Part shown: positions 8,967 through 17,365 of the stretch, one piece after another | How positions within the stretch are numbered: the stretch's first letter is position 1 | Layout: each line of letters starts with the position of its first letter | From: an uncultured Clostridia bacterium | GTDB lineage: Bacteria; Bacillota; Clostridia; Christensenellales; Borkfalkiaceae | Length of the DNA: 64,000 nt | NCBI GenBank assembly: GCA_944363645.1 | Contig: CALVUR010000006.1 | Span: 1 to 64,000 of the forward strand | Direction: 5' to 3' | Program-made: the position numbers and the translations under genes | Notes under the pieces: model-generated | What the model saw: only the letters and a program-made list of their open reading frames with translations | Databases searched by the model: none | What the model was told of the DNA's origin: nothing

Positions 8967-9479
8967 ATGAAAAAATTATGTATAACTTTTGGGCTTATTC
9001 TCATAATAGTTTTGACGGCGATTTTGTTACAAGGTAGCGGTGAAAAAACCGAGTATTTAAGAATTCATATACGTGCAAATTCCAACGCACAAATGGACCA
9101 AGATATTAAATATAAGGTAAAAGATTTAGTTGTAACTTACCTTACGCCAATCATTAAAAACGCACGCACAAAAAATGAGGCAATCGATAAAATCAAAAAT
9201 GCCGAAAGTGCCGTTAACGGGCTTATAGACCGCTTTTTGTATGAAAACGGCTTTAATTATAAGTCAAATATCAAGGTCAAAAAAGAAAATTTTCCTACAC
9301 GGGTATATGACGATTTGGTTTTAGAAGCCGGCACTTATGATGCAGTAATTATCAATTTAGGAAGTGGTAGCGGCGACAACTGGTGGTGCGTTGTGTATCC
9401 ACCCCTTTGCTTTACCGAAGGCGAAGTAACATATCGGTCGTTAATAGCAGATTTTTTAAGCAAGTTACAAGGAGATTAA
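8967..9479 (+). CDS. spoIIR: Stage II sporulation protein R
   Basis: Forespore signalling protein that activates processing of pro-sigma-E by SpoIIGA. The 170 residues begin with a membrane/signal segment (about 1-25), then LRIHIRANSNAQMDQDIKYKVKD and the C-terminal DNWWCVVYPPLCFTEGEV, both hallmark SpoIIR motifs. AAGGA precedes the ATG. Its stop codon directly abuts the sleB start (TAAATG), so spoIIR, sleB and ypeB read as one operon. A one-mismatch dispersed element lies in the gene at 9213-9228 (VNGLID). Confidence 0.93.
   Translation: MKKLCITFGLILIIVLTAILLQGSGEKTEYLRIHIRANSNAQMDQDIKYKVKDLVVTYLTPIIKNARTKNEAIDKIKNAESAVNGLIDRFLYENGFNYKSNIKVKKENFPTRVYDDLVLEAGTYDAVIINLGSGSGDNWWCVVYPPLCFTEGEVTYRSLIADFLSKLQGD
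9209..9239 (+). repeat. Dispersed element, intragenic (15/16 core)
   Basis: GTTAACGGGCTTATAG at 9213-9228 in spoIIR, read VNGLID, with a T-run remnant on the right. Confidence 0.75.
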
Positions 9480-10184
9480 ATGAAAAAAAGGTTAATTATT
9501 ATTGCTGTTATAGTTTGCCTACTTGTTAGCGGTGTTACGGCTACCGTGGCGATAAATAATAGCAAAACAAATGACGGCTATGTTTATACAGCGGTTTTAA
9601 AACAAGGCAGTCGTGGCGACCTTGTTAAAACGGTGCAAACAAAATTAAAACGCTGGGGGTATTATAAGGGCAGTGTTGACGGCATTTACGGCTCACAAAC
9701 ACGCTCGGCGGTAATATATTTTCAGCGCAAAAACGGTTTACAGCCAGATGGCATTGTAGGTACAAAAACGTTGCAAGCCTTGGGCATCAACCCAAACAGT
9801 TTGACAAGTAGTGGCGAAACGGGTGAATTTTCAAGCAGTGATATTCAACTACTTGCAAGGCTTATCTACGGCGAAGCCCGTGGCGAAAGTTACACAGGTC
9901 AGGTTGCTGTTGCGGCGGTTGTTTTAAACAGAGTAAAAAGTTCATCTTTTCCAAACACCATTTCAGCGGTAATTTATCAGCCTTACGCCTTTACTGCGGT
10001 CATTGATGGTCAAATAAATTACACGCCAAACCAAACAGCATATAACGCCGCTAAAGATGCAATAAACGGGTGGGATCCAACCGGCGGTGCACTTTATTAT
10101 TACAATCCAAAAATTGCAACAAGCGCATGGATTTATTCACGCAAAATCGTTGCAACAATAGGCAACCATGTGTTTGCGGTTTAA
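9480..10184 (+). CDS. sleB: Spore cortex-lytic enzyme SleB
   Basis: Lytic transglycosylase that degrades spore cortex peptidoglycan during germination. The 234 residues hold a signal/membrane segment (1-25), a peptidoglycan-binding domain (about 38-98; GSRGDLVKTVQTKLKRWGYY, IYGSQTRSAVIYFQ) and a Hydrolase_2 catalytic domain (about 118-234) with ARLIYGEARGESYTGQVAVA, where the first Glu is the expected catalytic residue. AAGGAG precedes the ATG. Its partner ypeB follows nine bases after the stop, the classic sleB-ypeB arrangement. Confidence 0.95.
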   Translation: MKKRLIIIAVIVCLLVSGVTATVAINNSKTNDGYVYTAVLKQGSRGDLVKTVQTKLKRWGYYKGSVDGIYGSQTRSAVIYFQRKNGLQPDGIVGTKTLQALGINPNSLTSSGETGEFSSSDIQLLARLIYGEARGESYTGQVAVAAVVLNRVKSSSFPNTISAVIYQPYAFTAVIDGQINYTPNQTAYNAAKDAINGWDPTGGALYYYNPKIATSAWIYSRKIVATIGNHVFAV

Positions 10185-10193
10185 GGGGGAATT

Positions 10194-12044
10194 ATGAAGA
10201 AAAATAATGCTATTGAAAAAGTTGAAAATTTAACAAACGACAACAAAAAAACTAAAAAGTCCGCCTATAAGCCCGATATCGGCACGGATAACACAAATTT
10301 TGAAGACTTAAAAGAAGCCGAAAATAAAAAAATGCGCACCGAAAACGCCATTAAAGCCCGTCAAAAAAAGGACGAAAAGCAACAAAATAAGTTAAAGTTA
10401 AAGCGTGAAAAAGAAAAAGCAAAGCGTGCCAAAATTGCCCTTAAAAATAAGCGTAAAGAAGAATATAAGGCTGAAAAGTTAAGGCGCAAAGAAGAACGCT
10501 TAGCAAGGCGTGATATGTTAAAGCACGAAAGCAAAGAAGAGCGTCAAAAACGCATTCTCGCACAAAAAAAGGCGGTCAAGTTAGAACGCCAAAAAATTCG
10601 TGAAGCAAAAATTAAAGCCCGTCAAGAAAGGGCACAGTTAAAACGCCAAAAACTTGAAAACAAGCGTGCCCTTAAAGCACAAAAACGGCAAAACCGCATT
10701 AAAGAGCGTCGTGAAAAACGTAATCGCGGTTTGGGCGGTTGGCTAACCGCTGTCATTGCGCTTGGCTCGTCAACGCTTATACTCGCAACGCTTTTTATGT
10801 TAAGTTTATTTAACATGTTAGGCATCACACCAGCCCCTTACGGCAACGTGGTGGCAGAAACTTATTACAGTTTGGTGGACTATATAGATAATATGGAAGT
10901 AAACATGTCAAAACTTATGGTGTCAAACGACGTCAAGCAGCAACAGCGCATATTGGCTGACCTTCAAACACAGGCAAGTTTGGCGGCAGAAGACATTTCA
11001 AGACTTCCTTTAAAAGACGAAAGTAAATACTACACAACAAAGTATATAAATCAGGTCGCTGATTATTCAAAATACCTTAATAATCGGCTTATAGACGGAG
11101 ATTCGCTTAACGAAAACGATGTAAAAAACATAAATTCGCTATACAAAATCAACACCGTTTTACAGGAAGAATTGTCTAAACTTAATATGGCAATGGGCGC
11201 AGAATTTGACTTTAACACCATTTACAACGGAAACAGTGATAACATGTTTTTGGAAAAGTTTAACGAACTTGAAAAGATGGCGGTAGAGTACCCAAAACTT
11301 ATCTATGACGGACCCTTTTCAGATAGTTTAGATAACGAAAAAAAGACCACTTTGGGCGAAAAGGTTACAAGTAGCAAAGTGGAAGAAAATTTTAACGGCG
11401 TGTTCAATAGATACAACCCACAAAATGTTGAGGTAATGGGCGAAACGCAAGGCAAAATTGCTTGTTACAGCGTAAAAGCAGACGCAAGCGACGGCGAAAT
11501 TTACGCCAACTTTTCAATAGAAGGCGGACATCTTATAATGTTTAACCATTACGCCGATTGTACAGAGCAAAATTATAGCATGGAAGAATGTATCAAGATT
11601 GCAGACAAGTTTTTTGAAGACATCAACCTTGATGGTCTTGAAGCCGTTTGGGCGACAGAAAGCGGTGCAACTTGCTATATAAATTATTGCTTAAACTATG
11701 GCGGTGCGATCATCTATCCCGACATGGTAAAAGTTACCGTTTGTAAACAGCGTGGCTTAGTGTCAAGTTTTGATGCGGTAAGTTATTATCTTAACCATAA
11801 ACCACGTGAAATCGAACAGCCCCAAATCAGCCAAAAAGATGCGATAACGGGCTTATCGGCGGACTTATCAGTGCTTTCTACACGCCTTTGCGTTATCCCT
11901 AAAGGCAGTTTAGAAGTTTTAGCGTATGAAGTTTTTGGCACATATAACGATAGTAAATATTACATTTATGTGGATGCAAAAACGGGTAAAGAAGTCCAAA
12001 TTTTCTGCGTGGTAAACACCGCCGAAGGCGAACTTTTAATATAA
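10194..12044 (+). CDS. ypeB: Germination protein YpeB with long charged N-terminal extension
   Basis: YpeB protects and localises SleB in the spore inner membrane. The 616 residues have an unusual Lys/Arg/Glu-rich region (about 1-180, strongly helical and coiled-coil-like, presumably cytoplasmic), one membrane helix (about 181-209; WLTAVIALGSSTLILATLF), then the canonical YpeB segment (YYSLVDYIDNMEVNMSKLMV) and PepSY-like C-terminal repeats. Typical YpeB is about 450 residues with a short N-terminus. Three copies or relics of the dispersed element lie in the gene (10265, 11079, 11843), and a 22-bp tandem repeat overlaps its stop codon. Confidence 0.92.
   Translation: MKKNNAIEKVENLTNDNKKTKKSAYKPDIGTDNTNFEDLKEAENKKMRTENAIKARQKKDEKQQNKLKLKREKEKAKRAKIALKNKRKEEYKAEKLRRKEERLARRDMLKHESKEERQKRILAQKKAVKLERQKIREAKIKARQERAQLKRQKLENKRALKAQKRQNRIKERREKRNRGLGGWLTAVIALGSSTLILATLFMLSLFNMLGITPAPYGNVVAETYYSLVDYIDNMEVNMSKLMVSNDVKQQQRILADLQTQASLAAEDISRLPLKDESKYYTTKYINQVADYSKYLNNRLIDGDSLNENDVKNINSLYKINTVLQEELSKLNMAMGAEFDFNTIYNGNSDNMFLEKFNELEKMAVEYPKLIYDGPFSDSLDNEKKTTLGEKVTSSKVEENFNGVFNRYNPQNVEVMGETQGKIACYSVKADASDGEIYANFSIEGGHLIMFNHYADCTEQNYSMEECIKIADKFFEDINLDGLEAVWATESGATCYINYCLNYGGAIIYPDMVKVTVCKQRGLVSSFDAVSYYLNHKPREIEQPQISQKDAITGLSADLSVLSTRLCVIPKGSLEVLAYEVFGTYNDSKYYIYVDAKTGKEVQIFCVVNTAEGELLI
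10253..10285 (-). repeat. Dispersed element, intragenic (15/16 core)
   Basis: Core CTATAAGCCCGATATC at 10265-10280 with the AAAAAGTCCGC left arm retained, read YKPDI in the charged N-terminus of YpeB. Confidence 0.8.
11079..11098 (+). repeat. Degenerate dispersed element, intragenic
   Basis: AATAATCGGCTTATAG (three mismatches to the core) in ypeB, read NRLID. Probably an eroded or incipient copy; low confidence alone. Confidence 0.4.
11839..11868 (+). repeat. Dispersed element, intragenic, stop-avoiding variant
   Basis: GATAACGGGCTTATCG at 11843-11858 in ypeB, with GCGGACTT right arm. Read in frame as AITGLS; the standard base would give TAG in this frame, and A is replaced by C. Confidence 0.8.
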
Positions 12045-12095
12045 AACTTTATGACTTTTAATATAAAACTTCATGACATCTAATATAAAATTTTA
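12034..12095. repeat. 22-bp tandem repeat overlapping the ypeB stop codon
   Basis: Two 22-base units differing at one base (12034-12055, 12056-12077) and a partial third, built on TTTTAATATAAAACTT. The first unit contains the ypeB stop TAA. Function unknown; may be simple slippage. Confidence 0.75.
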
Positions 12096-12184
12096 AACTT
12101 TAATTTAAAAAAATTATTACGTTATTTAAGGGAAAAGTAATGGGATAATAATAAAAAACAACCTTCGTTTAAAATTTGGAAAAA

Positions 12185-12216
12185 AAAGGGGCGACCAAAC
12201 AAATGGTCGCCCCTTT
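12185..12216 (-). terminator. Terminator between ypeB and ktrA
   Basis: Perfect 13-bp stem AAAGGGGCGACCA / TGGTCGCCCCTTT with a six-base loop. The T-run is strong on the minus strand (ktrA side) and weaker on the plus side, so it mainly serves ktrA. Confidence 0.85.
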
Positions 12217-12233
12217 AAATTTAAGTTTAAAAA

Positions 12234-12881
12234 TTAAAGTTTAAAGCATTTTTGAAGGGCTTTAAACTCACCCAAAACAAACAGTGTCATACTTGGTGTA
12301 AACACAGTTTCTGGGGTGATAGAAGGGTTCATCTTGCCATTTTCTTTTACGGCAAGGATGGAAATTTTATATTTTCTACGGATATCGATTTGACCGATAC
12401 TTTTGCCAATCCAATTATCAGGCACGCAAACTTCAAAGATAGAAGTATCCGCATCAAGTTCGATATAGTCAAGTACGTGGTTAGAACTATATTTGATTGC
12501 AGCCCAGTTTGCAACTTGTTCTTCGGGGTAAATTACTTCGTCAGCCCCGTTACGCAAAAGCAAGTTTTTCTGCACATCACGTTCAGCCCTTGCAACAACA
12601 AGTTTTGCACCCAATTCCTTTAAATAACTTGTGGTGATAAGTGAACCTTGAAAGTCGTTAGAAATGGTTACAAAGCAAACGTCGTAATTGTCAATACCCA
12701 AAGTATACAAAAATTCCTTGTTGGTACTGTCGCCAATCTGCGCACTTGTTACAATTTTCAAAACGCCGTTGACACGGTCTTCATCACGGTCAATCGCCAT
12801 AATTTGATGTCCAAGTTCATTAAGTTTGTCCGCCAAGTGCCTACCAAACCTACCTAAACCGATAACTAAAATTGATTTCAT
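12234..12881 (-). CDS. ktrA: Potassium uptake regulatory subunit KtrA/TrkA
   Basis: Cytosolic gating ring of a Ktr/Trk potassium channel. The 215 residues comprise a Rossmann RCK-N domain (ILVIGLGRFGRHLADKL, then the acidic end of strand 2 in MAIDRDEDRV) and a C-terminal TrkA-C (RCK-C) ligand domain. It lies seven bases after the membrane subunit in the same operon. Single RCK pair makes KtrA more likely than the duplicated TrkA. It is possibly controlled by ATP/ADP or cyclic-di-AMP, as known for the family. Confidence 0.92.
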   Translation of the reverse strand: MKSILVIGLGRFGRHLADKLNELGHQIMAIDRDEDRVNGVLKIVTSAQIGDSTNKEFLYTLGIDNYDVCFVTISNDFQGSLITTSYLKELGAKLVVARAERDVQKNLLLRNGADEVIYPEEQVANWAAIKYSSNHVLDYIELDADTSIFEVCVPDNWIGKSIGQIDIRRKYKISILAVKENGKMNPSITPETVFTPSMTLFVLGEFKALQKCFKL

Positions 12882-12888
12882 ATAAACC

Positions 12889-14238
12889 TCAACCTACTGT
12901 AATTTTTTCTATTGGCAATTTGCCTTCTTGTATTGGTCTTGAAGGAACGGTCGCAACAATAAGTGTAAGACCACCAATACGCCCAATGTACATAAGTATA
13001 ATAAGTACAATTTTTGAAAGAGTACCAAGTTCTGGCGTAATGCCAAGTGTTAAGCCAACGGTAGCCATTGCCGAAACCGTTTCATATAAGCAAGTCAAAA
13101 ATGGTAAGCCTTCATATAAACTTATAATGATTGCGCCAAACACGGTTGAAACAAGGTAGATAAGAAAAATTGCAACAGATGTAAACACAACATCGTGTCC
13201 AACACGCCTATCTATAAGTTGTGCATCGCTTCTTCTTCTAATTACCGCAATCATGCAAGCAACAAGCACCGCAAGGGTGGTAATTTTCATACCGCCCGCA
13301 GTAGAGCCCGGCGCACCACCAATCATCATAAGTATAATTGTAATGACTTTTCCTGAATCGGTAAATTGTGTTAAATCGGTGGTGTTCATGCCAGCAGTAC
13401 GTGGCGTAACCGCTTGAAATAGTGATGCCAAAATTCTTTCCCCAAGGGGTAAGTCTTTGTATTCCACAAAGAAAAAGATAGTTGCTGGTACAAAGATGAG
13501 TAACAAGGTAGTTAGCAAAATTACCTTTGTTTGAAGCCTGTACTTTTTAAAGCGGAATTTGTTTGTCCTTAAATCGTCCCACGTTAAAAAGCCCAAACCA
13601 CCAATTATAATAAGAAGCATAAGTACAATGTTGACAAGGTAATTTGCTGAATACGATGTGAACGAACTATACGGTTCAACTACGCCCATAATGTCGATAC
13701 CAGCGTTACAAAAGGCGGATACCGAATGGAATAAGGACATCCACAGCCCCTTTGCCCAGCCAAAGTCTTTAATAAAGACGGGGCTTAAAAGCAGTGCTCC
13801 CACAAGTTCAATAATAAATGTGCCTTTCAAAATAAAGCCGGTAAGTTTAACAATACCGCTCAATTTTGGTGCAGCAACGGCTTCTTGCAAAGTACTTCTT
13901 TGGTGAAGCCCTATTTTTTTACCAGCCATAAGCATAAATGCGCAGGCAACGGTAATTACGCCCAGCCCACCAATTTGGATAAGCATCAAAATGATAAACT
14001 GCCCAAAGGTGGACCAATAAGTCCCTGTATCTCTTACAACAAGCCCCGTAACGCACACCGACGTCGTGGCAGAAAACACCGCATCGACAAAGGGCGTTAC
14101 TTGTCGGCTTTTCGATGAAATAGGTAGCATAAGTAGTAATGCGCCTGTCAAAATTACACCCAAAAAGCCTAAAGCGATTATTTGTAAAGAATTTAATTTA
14201 ATTCTTAATTTATGTTTGACTTTAGGAAATTTTTCCAT
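12889..14238 (-). CDS. ktrB: Potassium uptake membrane subunit KtrB/TrkH
   Basis: Membrane pore subunit for potassium uptake. The 449 residues contain multiple membrane helices and four degenerate pore loops, including TTSVCVTGLVVRDTGTY, FHSVSAFCNAGIDIM, TPRTAGMNTTDL and SAMATVGLTLGITPELG; the glycines in these loops line the filter. GGTGGG precedes the ATG at 14238. It forms an operon with ktrA downstream. Confidence 0.93.
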   Translation of the reverse strand: MEKFPKVKHKLRIKLNSLQIIALGFLGVILTGALLLMLPISSKSRQVTPFVDAVFSATTSVCVTGLVVRDTGTYWSTFGQFIILMLIQIGGLGVITVACAFMLMAGKKIGLHQRSTLQEAVAAPKLSGIVKLTGFILKGTFIIELVGALLLSPVFIKDFGWAKGLWMSLFHSVSAFCNAGIDIMGVVEPYSSFTSYSANYLVNIVLMLLIIIGGLGFLTWDDLRTNKFRFKKYRLQTKVILLTTLLLIFVPATIFFFVEYKDLPLGERILASLFQAVTPRTAGMNTTDLTQFTDSGKVITIILMMIGGAPGSTAGGMKITTLAVLVACMIAVIRRRSDAQLIDRRVGHDVVFTSVAIFLIYLVSTVFGAIIISLYEGLPFLTCLYETVSAMATVGLTLGITPELGTLSKIVLIILMYIGRIGGLTLIVATVPSRPIQEGKLPIEKITVG

Positions 14239-14498
14239 AACCCACCAAAAAGTTGGTTTATTTTAGGCAAAAGCCGTATAATGATTATACTACTAAACGC
14301 TAAAAAATGTAAACTATATTTAGCATATTTTTTTAATTATGTCAATAGGGCAAAATATTACAAAATTTTAATTACTTATATACTACTAAAACAAATTTAT
14401 ATATGACTACTAAAATAAATTGGCTTTAATCTCGTTGACAATTTTTTTGCCGTTTAATATAATATGTGTTGAAAAATAACTTTGAGAGGCTTAACAAG

Positions 14499-15659
14499 AT
14501 GTTTATTTCTAATGATATTAAATATGTTGGCGTTAATGACCACGATATAGATTTGTTTGAAGGTCAATATATCGTTAAAAACGGTATGGCGTATAACTCT
14601 TATGTAATTTTAGACTTCAAAGTTGCCGTTATGGACAGCGTTGATGTCCATTTCAGCGAAGAATGGCTTGATAATATAGAAAAGGCTTTGGGCGACAAAA
14701 TTCCCGATTATCTTGTTGTTCAACACATGGAACCAGACCATTCCGGCAGCGTTTTAAGGTTTATGCAAAGGTACCAAAACGCAAAAATCGTTGCAACACA
14801 AAAGGCTTTTTCAATGATGCAACAATACTTTGGCTGTCAGTTTACCGACAAGCAAGTTGTTGTTAAAGAAGGCGATACTTTGCAACTTGGCAACCACACC
14901 TTAACATTTACTATGGCACCAATGGTTCACTGGCCAGAAGTTATGGTAACTTACGATAGTTACGACAAGGTTTTGTTCTCTGCTGACGCTTTCGGTAAGT
15001 TTGGCGCATTAGATGTTGAAGAAGATTGGACAGACGAAGCAAGAAGATATTATATGGGCATCGTTGCAAAATACGGCTTGCCAGCAAAAAATCTTTTGGC
15101 AAAGGCAGAAGGTCTTGATATTAAAACAATCTGCCCACTTCACGGTCCTATTTTAAACGAAAATTTAGGTTACTATCTTAACCTTTACAAAACATGGGCT
15201 AACTTTGAAGCAGAAGATAGTGGCGTAACCATTTGCTACACTTCAGTTTACAAAAACACCTATAAAGCAGTTGAATTGTTAAAAGACTTGTTGACAAAAA
15301 AAGGCGAAACCGTTGTAATGTACGACCTTGCTCGTTGCGATATGGCAAAGGCTGTTGAAAGTGCTTTTAGGTACGACAGGCTTGTTGTTGCAAGCCCAAC
15401 TTACTGCAACAGCGTTTTCCCGTTTATGGGCGACTTTTTAACACGTATCGCTGAAAGAGATTACAAAAATAGGGTAGTCGGCTTTATCGAAAACGGCTCT
15501 TGGGCGCCAACAGCAACAAAGGCAATGCAAACGGCGTTGGCAAACTGCAAAAACCTTACTTTCACACAAAACAATGTCCGCATTATGTGCGCCCTTGACG
15601 ATCAATCTACCGCTCAAGTCCACGCACTTTGCGACGAACTTGTTTCTTTAAAAAAATAA
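14499..15659 (+). CDS. fprA: Flavodiiron protein (A-type flavoprotein)
   Basis: Reduces oxygen to water or nitric oxide to N2O, protecting anaerobes. A metallo-beta-lactamase domain carries the diiron ligands in QHMEPDHSG (about 78-85), APMVHWPEV, SADAFGKFG and CPLHGPIL; a flavodoxin domain follows (TICYTSVYKNTYKAVELL, SPTYCNSVFPFMGDFL). It is 386 residues from the ATG at 14499, chosen over an upstream GTG at 14466 because of GAGAGGC and because a TATAAT at 14457-14462 lies only a few bases before that GTG. It has no fused rubredoxin or flavin reductase, so electrons must come from elsewhere. Confidence 0.93.
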   Translation: MFISNDIKYVGVNDHDIDLFEGQYIVKNGMAYNSYVILDFKVAVMDSVDVHFSEEWLDNIEKALGDKIPDYLVVQHMEPDHSGSVLRFMQRYQNAKIVATQKAFSMMQQYFGCQFTDKQVVVKEGDTLQLGNHTLTFTMAPMVHWPEVMVTYDSYDKVLFSADAFGKFGALDVEEDWTDEARRYYMGIVAKYGLPAKNLLAKAEGLDIKTICPLHGPILNENLGYYLNLYKTWANFEAEDSGVTICYTSVYKNTYKAVELLKDLLTKKGETVVMYDLARCDMAKAVESAFRYDRLVVASPTYCNSVFPFMGDFLTRIAERDYKNRVVGFIENGSWAPTATKAMQTALANCKNLTFTQNNVRIMCALDDQSTAQVHALCDELVSLKK

Positions 15660-15700
15660 TTTACCCATAATTTTTATTTGGGATAGTAAGTAAATTTTTT

Positions 15701-15734
15701 GGCGCATGACAATTTTTTACATGCGCCTTTTTTT
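15701..15734 (+). terminator. Terminator after the flavodiiron gene
   Basis: GGCGCATG / CATGCGCC stem, 11-base loop, seven-T run. Confidence 0.9.
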
Positions 15735-15858
15735 AGTTTTTTTGGTTTTTAGGCGGCGGAAAGTTTACATTTTTTAAAAGCCCAAAAGGGCGGTAAAAAT
15801 TAAATTAGTTACCACCATGTGTGCGTTTTGACCATATTTTTACAAAAAAGGTGATAAA

Positions 15859-16755
15859 ATGAAGTATAACATATCAAAGCAGTTCGGTATTTTTAGGTAT
15901 TTAAAACCGCCCTATAATAAGTTTATTGGCAAGTTTTCTATCGGGCTTATCAAAAACTGCTATAAATGTTTAAACAGAAAGAAAGATATAACTTATACAA
16001 AATATCAGGTTGACGATTTTGATATAGTCGTTGCAAGACCTAAAACCACCAAAAAACTTGGCTGTTTGGTCTTTTATCACGGCGGTGCGTTTTCCTTCCC
16101 CGCATTTATAAGTCATTATAATACGGGCGTAAAGTATATTCGTGGTGCCCATATTTCTGTGGCGTTTGTCAATTATCGCTTATCAGGTAAGCACCCTTTC
16201 CCCGCAGCGGAAAACGATTGTTTAAAAGCCCTTTCGTGGGTGTATGAAAAGGCACAAATGCTCAATATCGACACTCAAAAAATAGGCATCGTGGGCGATA
16301 GTGCTGGTGGTAATTTGTGCGCAAAAGCAAGCATGTATGCAAAACAGCAAGGTTTAGACTTAAAATGTCAAATGTATGTGTATCCTGTTATCGATCCAAA
16401 CGCTCTTACAAACAGCAAAATTATGTTTACCGATACACCGTGCTGGAACTCAAAATTAAATGTCAAAATGTGGGACTTGTATTTTGACGGTAAAACCTTT
16501 GATACGGCAGGGTATAAATGTATTTTGGATGATGATTTTACACCACATACAGCCCCTTCGTATGTCGAAACTTGCGAATTTGACTGTTTAAATGATGAAG
16601 GTAAGTTGTTTTACGATAAGTTAAAAGGGCTAAATATCGATGCAACTTACACCCAAATAAAGGGCGCAATGCACGGCTTTGATATGATTAAATGCCAAAT
16701 CACGACCGATGCATTATTAAATAGAATCAACTTTTTGAAAAAATATTTAGGCTGA
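15859..16755 (+). CDS. Alpha/beta hydrolase, hormone-sensitive-lipase type
   Basis: Probable carboxylesterase. The 298 residues show the oxyanion motif YHGGAF (about 73-78), the nucleophile elbow GDSAGGNL with catalytic Ser (about 149), and a C-terminal MHGFD with the catalytic histidine; an aspartate in the preceding region completes the triad. There is no signal peptide, so it is likely cytoplasmic. Substrate unknown. It is monocistronic, with a dispersed element directly after it as likely terminator. Confidence 0.85.
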   Translation: MKYNISKQFGIFRYLKPPYNKFIGKFSIGLIKNCYKCLNRKKDITYTKYQVDDFDIVVARPKTTKKLGCLVFYHGGAFSFPAFISHYNTGVKYIRGAHISVAFVNYRLSGKHPFPAAENDCLKALSWVYEKAQMLNIDTQKIGIVGDSAGGNLCAKASMYAKQQGLDLKCQMYVYPVIDPNALTNSKIMFTDTPCWNSKLNVKMWDLYFDGKTFDTAGYKCILDDDFTPHTAPSYVETCEFDCLNDEGKLFYDKLKGLNIDATYTQIKGAMHGFDMIKCQITTDALLNRINFLKKYLG

Positions 16756-16764
16756 TAAAGTTAT

Positions 16765-16800
16765 AAAAAGTGGCGATAACGGGCTTATAGCCCCACTTTT
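16765..16800 (+). repeat. Dispersed element, intergenic (exact core), likely terminator
   Basis: Complete copy with AAAAAGTGGC left arm, exact core at 16775-16790 and GCCCCACTTTT right arm, 10 bases after the esterase stop. Confidence 0.9.
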
Positions 16801-16853
16801 CGCCTTTTTTGTGCTTTTTGTTTGTTATAAATTGTTGAAATTTTTGTGAAAAA

Positions 16854-16884
16854 TGTTGACAAGTCAACAACCATAGTGTATAAT
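16854..16884 (+). promoter_or_regulatory. Consensus promoter with palindromic operator over the -35
   Basis: TTGACA (16856-16861), 17-base spacer, TATAAT (16879-16884). The -35 lies inside the 16-base inverted repeat TGTTGACAAGTCAACA (16854-16869; 7-bp arms). This is the expected place for autoregulation by the MarR protein encoded next. Confidence 0.8.
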
Positions 16885-16909
16885 AGGCAAAGTTATATAA
16901 GGGGTTAGT

Positions 16910-17359
16910 ATGGTAGAAACATTTGAGTATTTTACAAAAGAGATAACTTCAATTTACCGTTCCATTCAAAGAATCAAGGAATTTGAAATGGGTAAATTTG
17001 GTTTAAAGGGGATACATGTTACGTGTTTATACTTTCTGTATAGGTACCCGCAAGGGTTAACGTCGGCAAAACTTACCCAGTTGACGGGTGAAGATAAAGG
17101 CGCAATCTCACGGGCGATAAGTCTGTTAAAGGATAAAAATTTTGTCAAGCAAGATATAAAGCAAGGCAAAAATTATCGTGCAAACATTATCCTTACCGAA
17201 AGCGGTATTCAAATTGCAAAGGCTCAAAGCGAAAAAATTGACAGTGCCGTTTTGGCGGTTACTGACGGTTTAAGTTGTCAAGATAGGCAGGTTTTTAAAA
17301 GCGTGCTTTCACAACTTCAAGACAATTTAAAGGCTTACGAAAAAAATTTAATCGAGTAA
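16910..17359 (+). CDS. MarR-family transcriptional regulator
   Basis: A 149-residue winged-helix dimer of the MarR family: dimerising N- and C-terminal helices flank LTSAKLTQLTGEDKGAISRAISLL (recognition helix) and the wing KQGKNYRANIILTESG. AAGGGG precedes the ATG. The aldehyde dehydrogenase gene begins six bases after the stop, so the pair is an operon probably repressed by its own product through the palindrome at 16854-16869 and induced by an aldehyde or phenolic ligand (inference). Confidence 0.92.
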   Translation: MVETFEYFTKEITSIYRSIQRIKEFEMGKFGLKGIHVTCLYFLYRYPQGLTSAKLTQLTGEDKGAISRAISLLKDKNFVKQDIKQGKNYRANIILTESGIQIAKAQSEKIDSAVLAVTDGLSCQDRQVFKSVLSQLQDNLKAYEKNLIE

Positions 17360-17365
17360 TTTATT

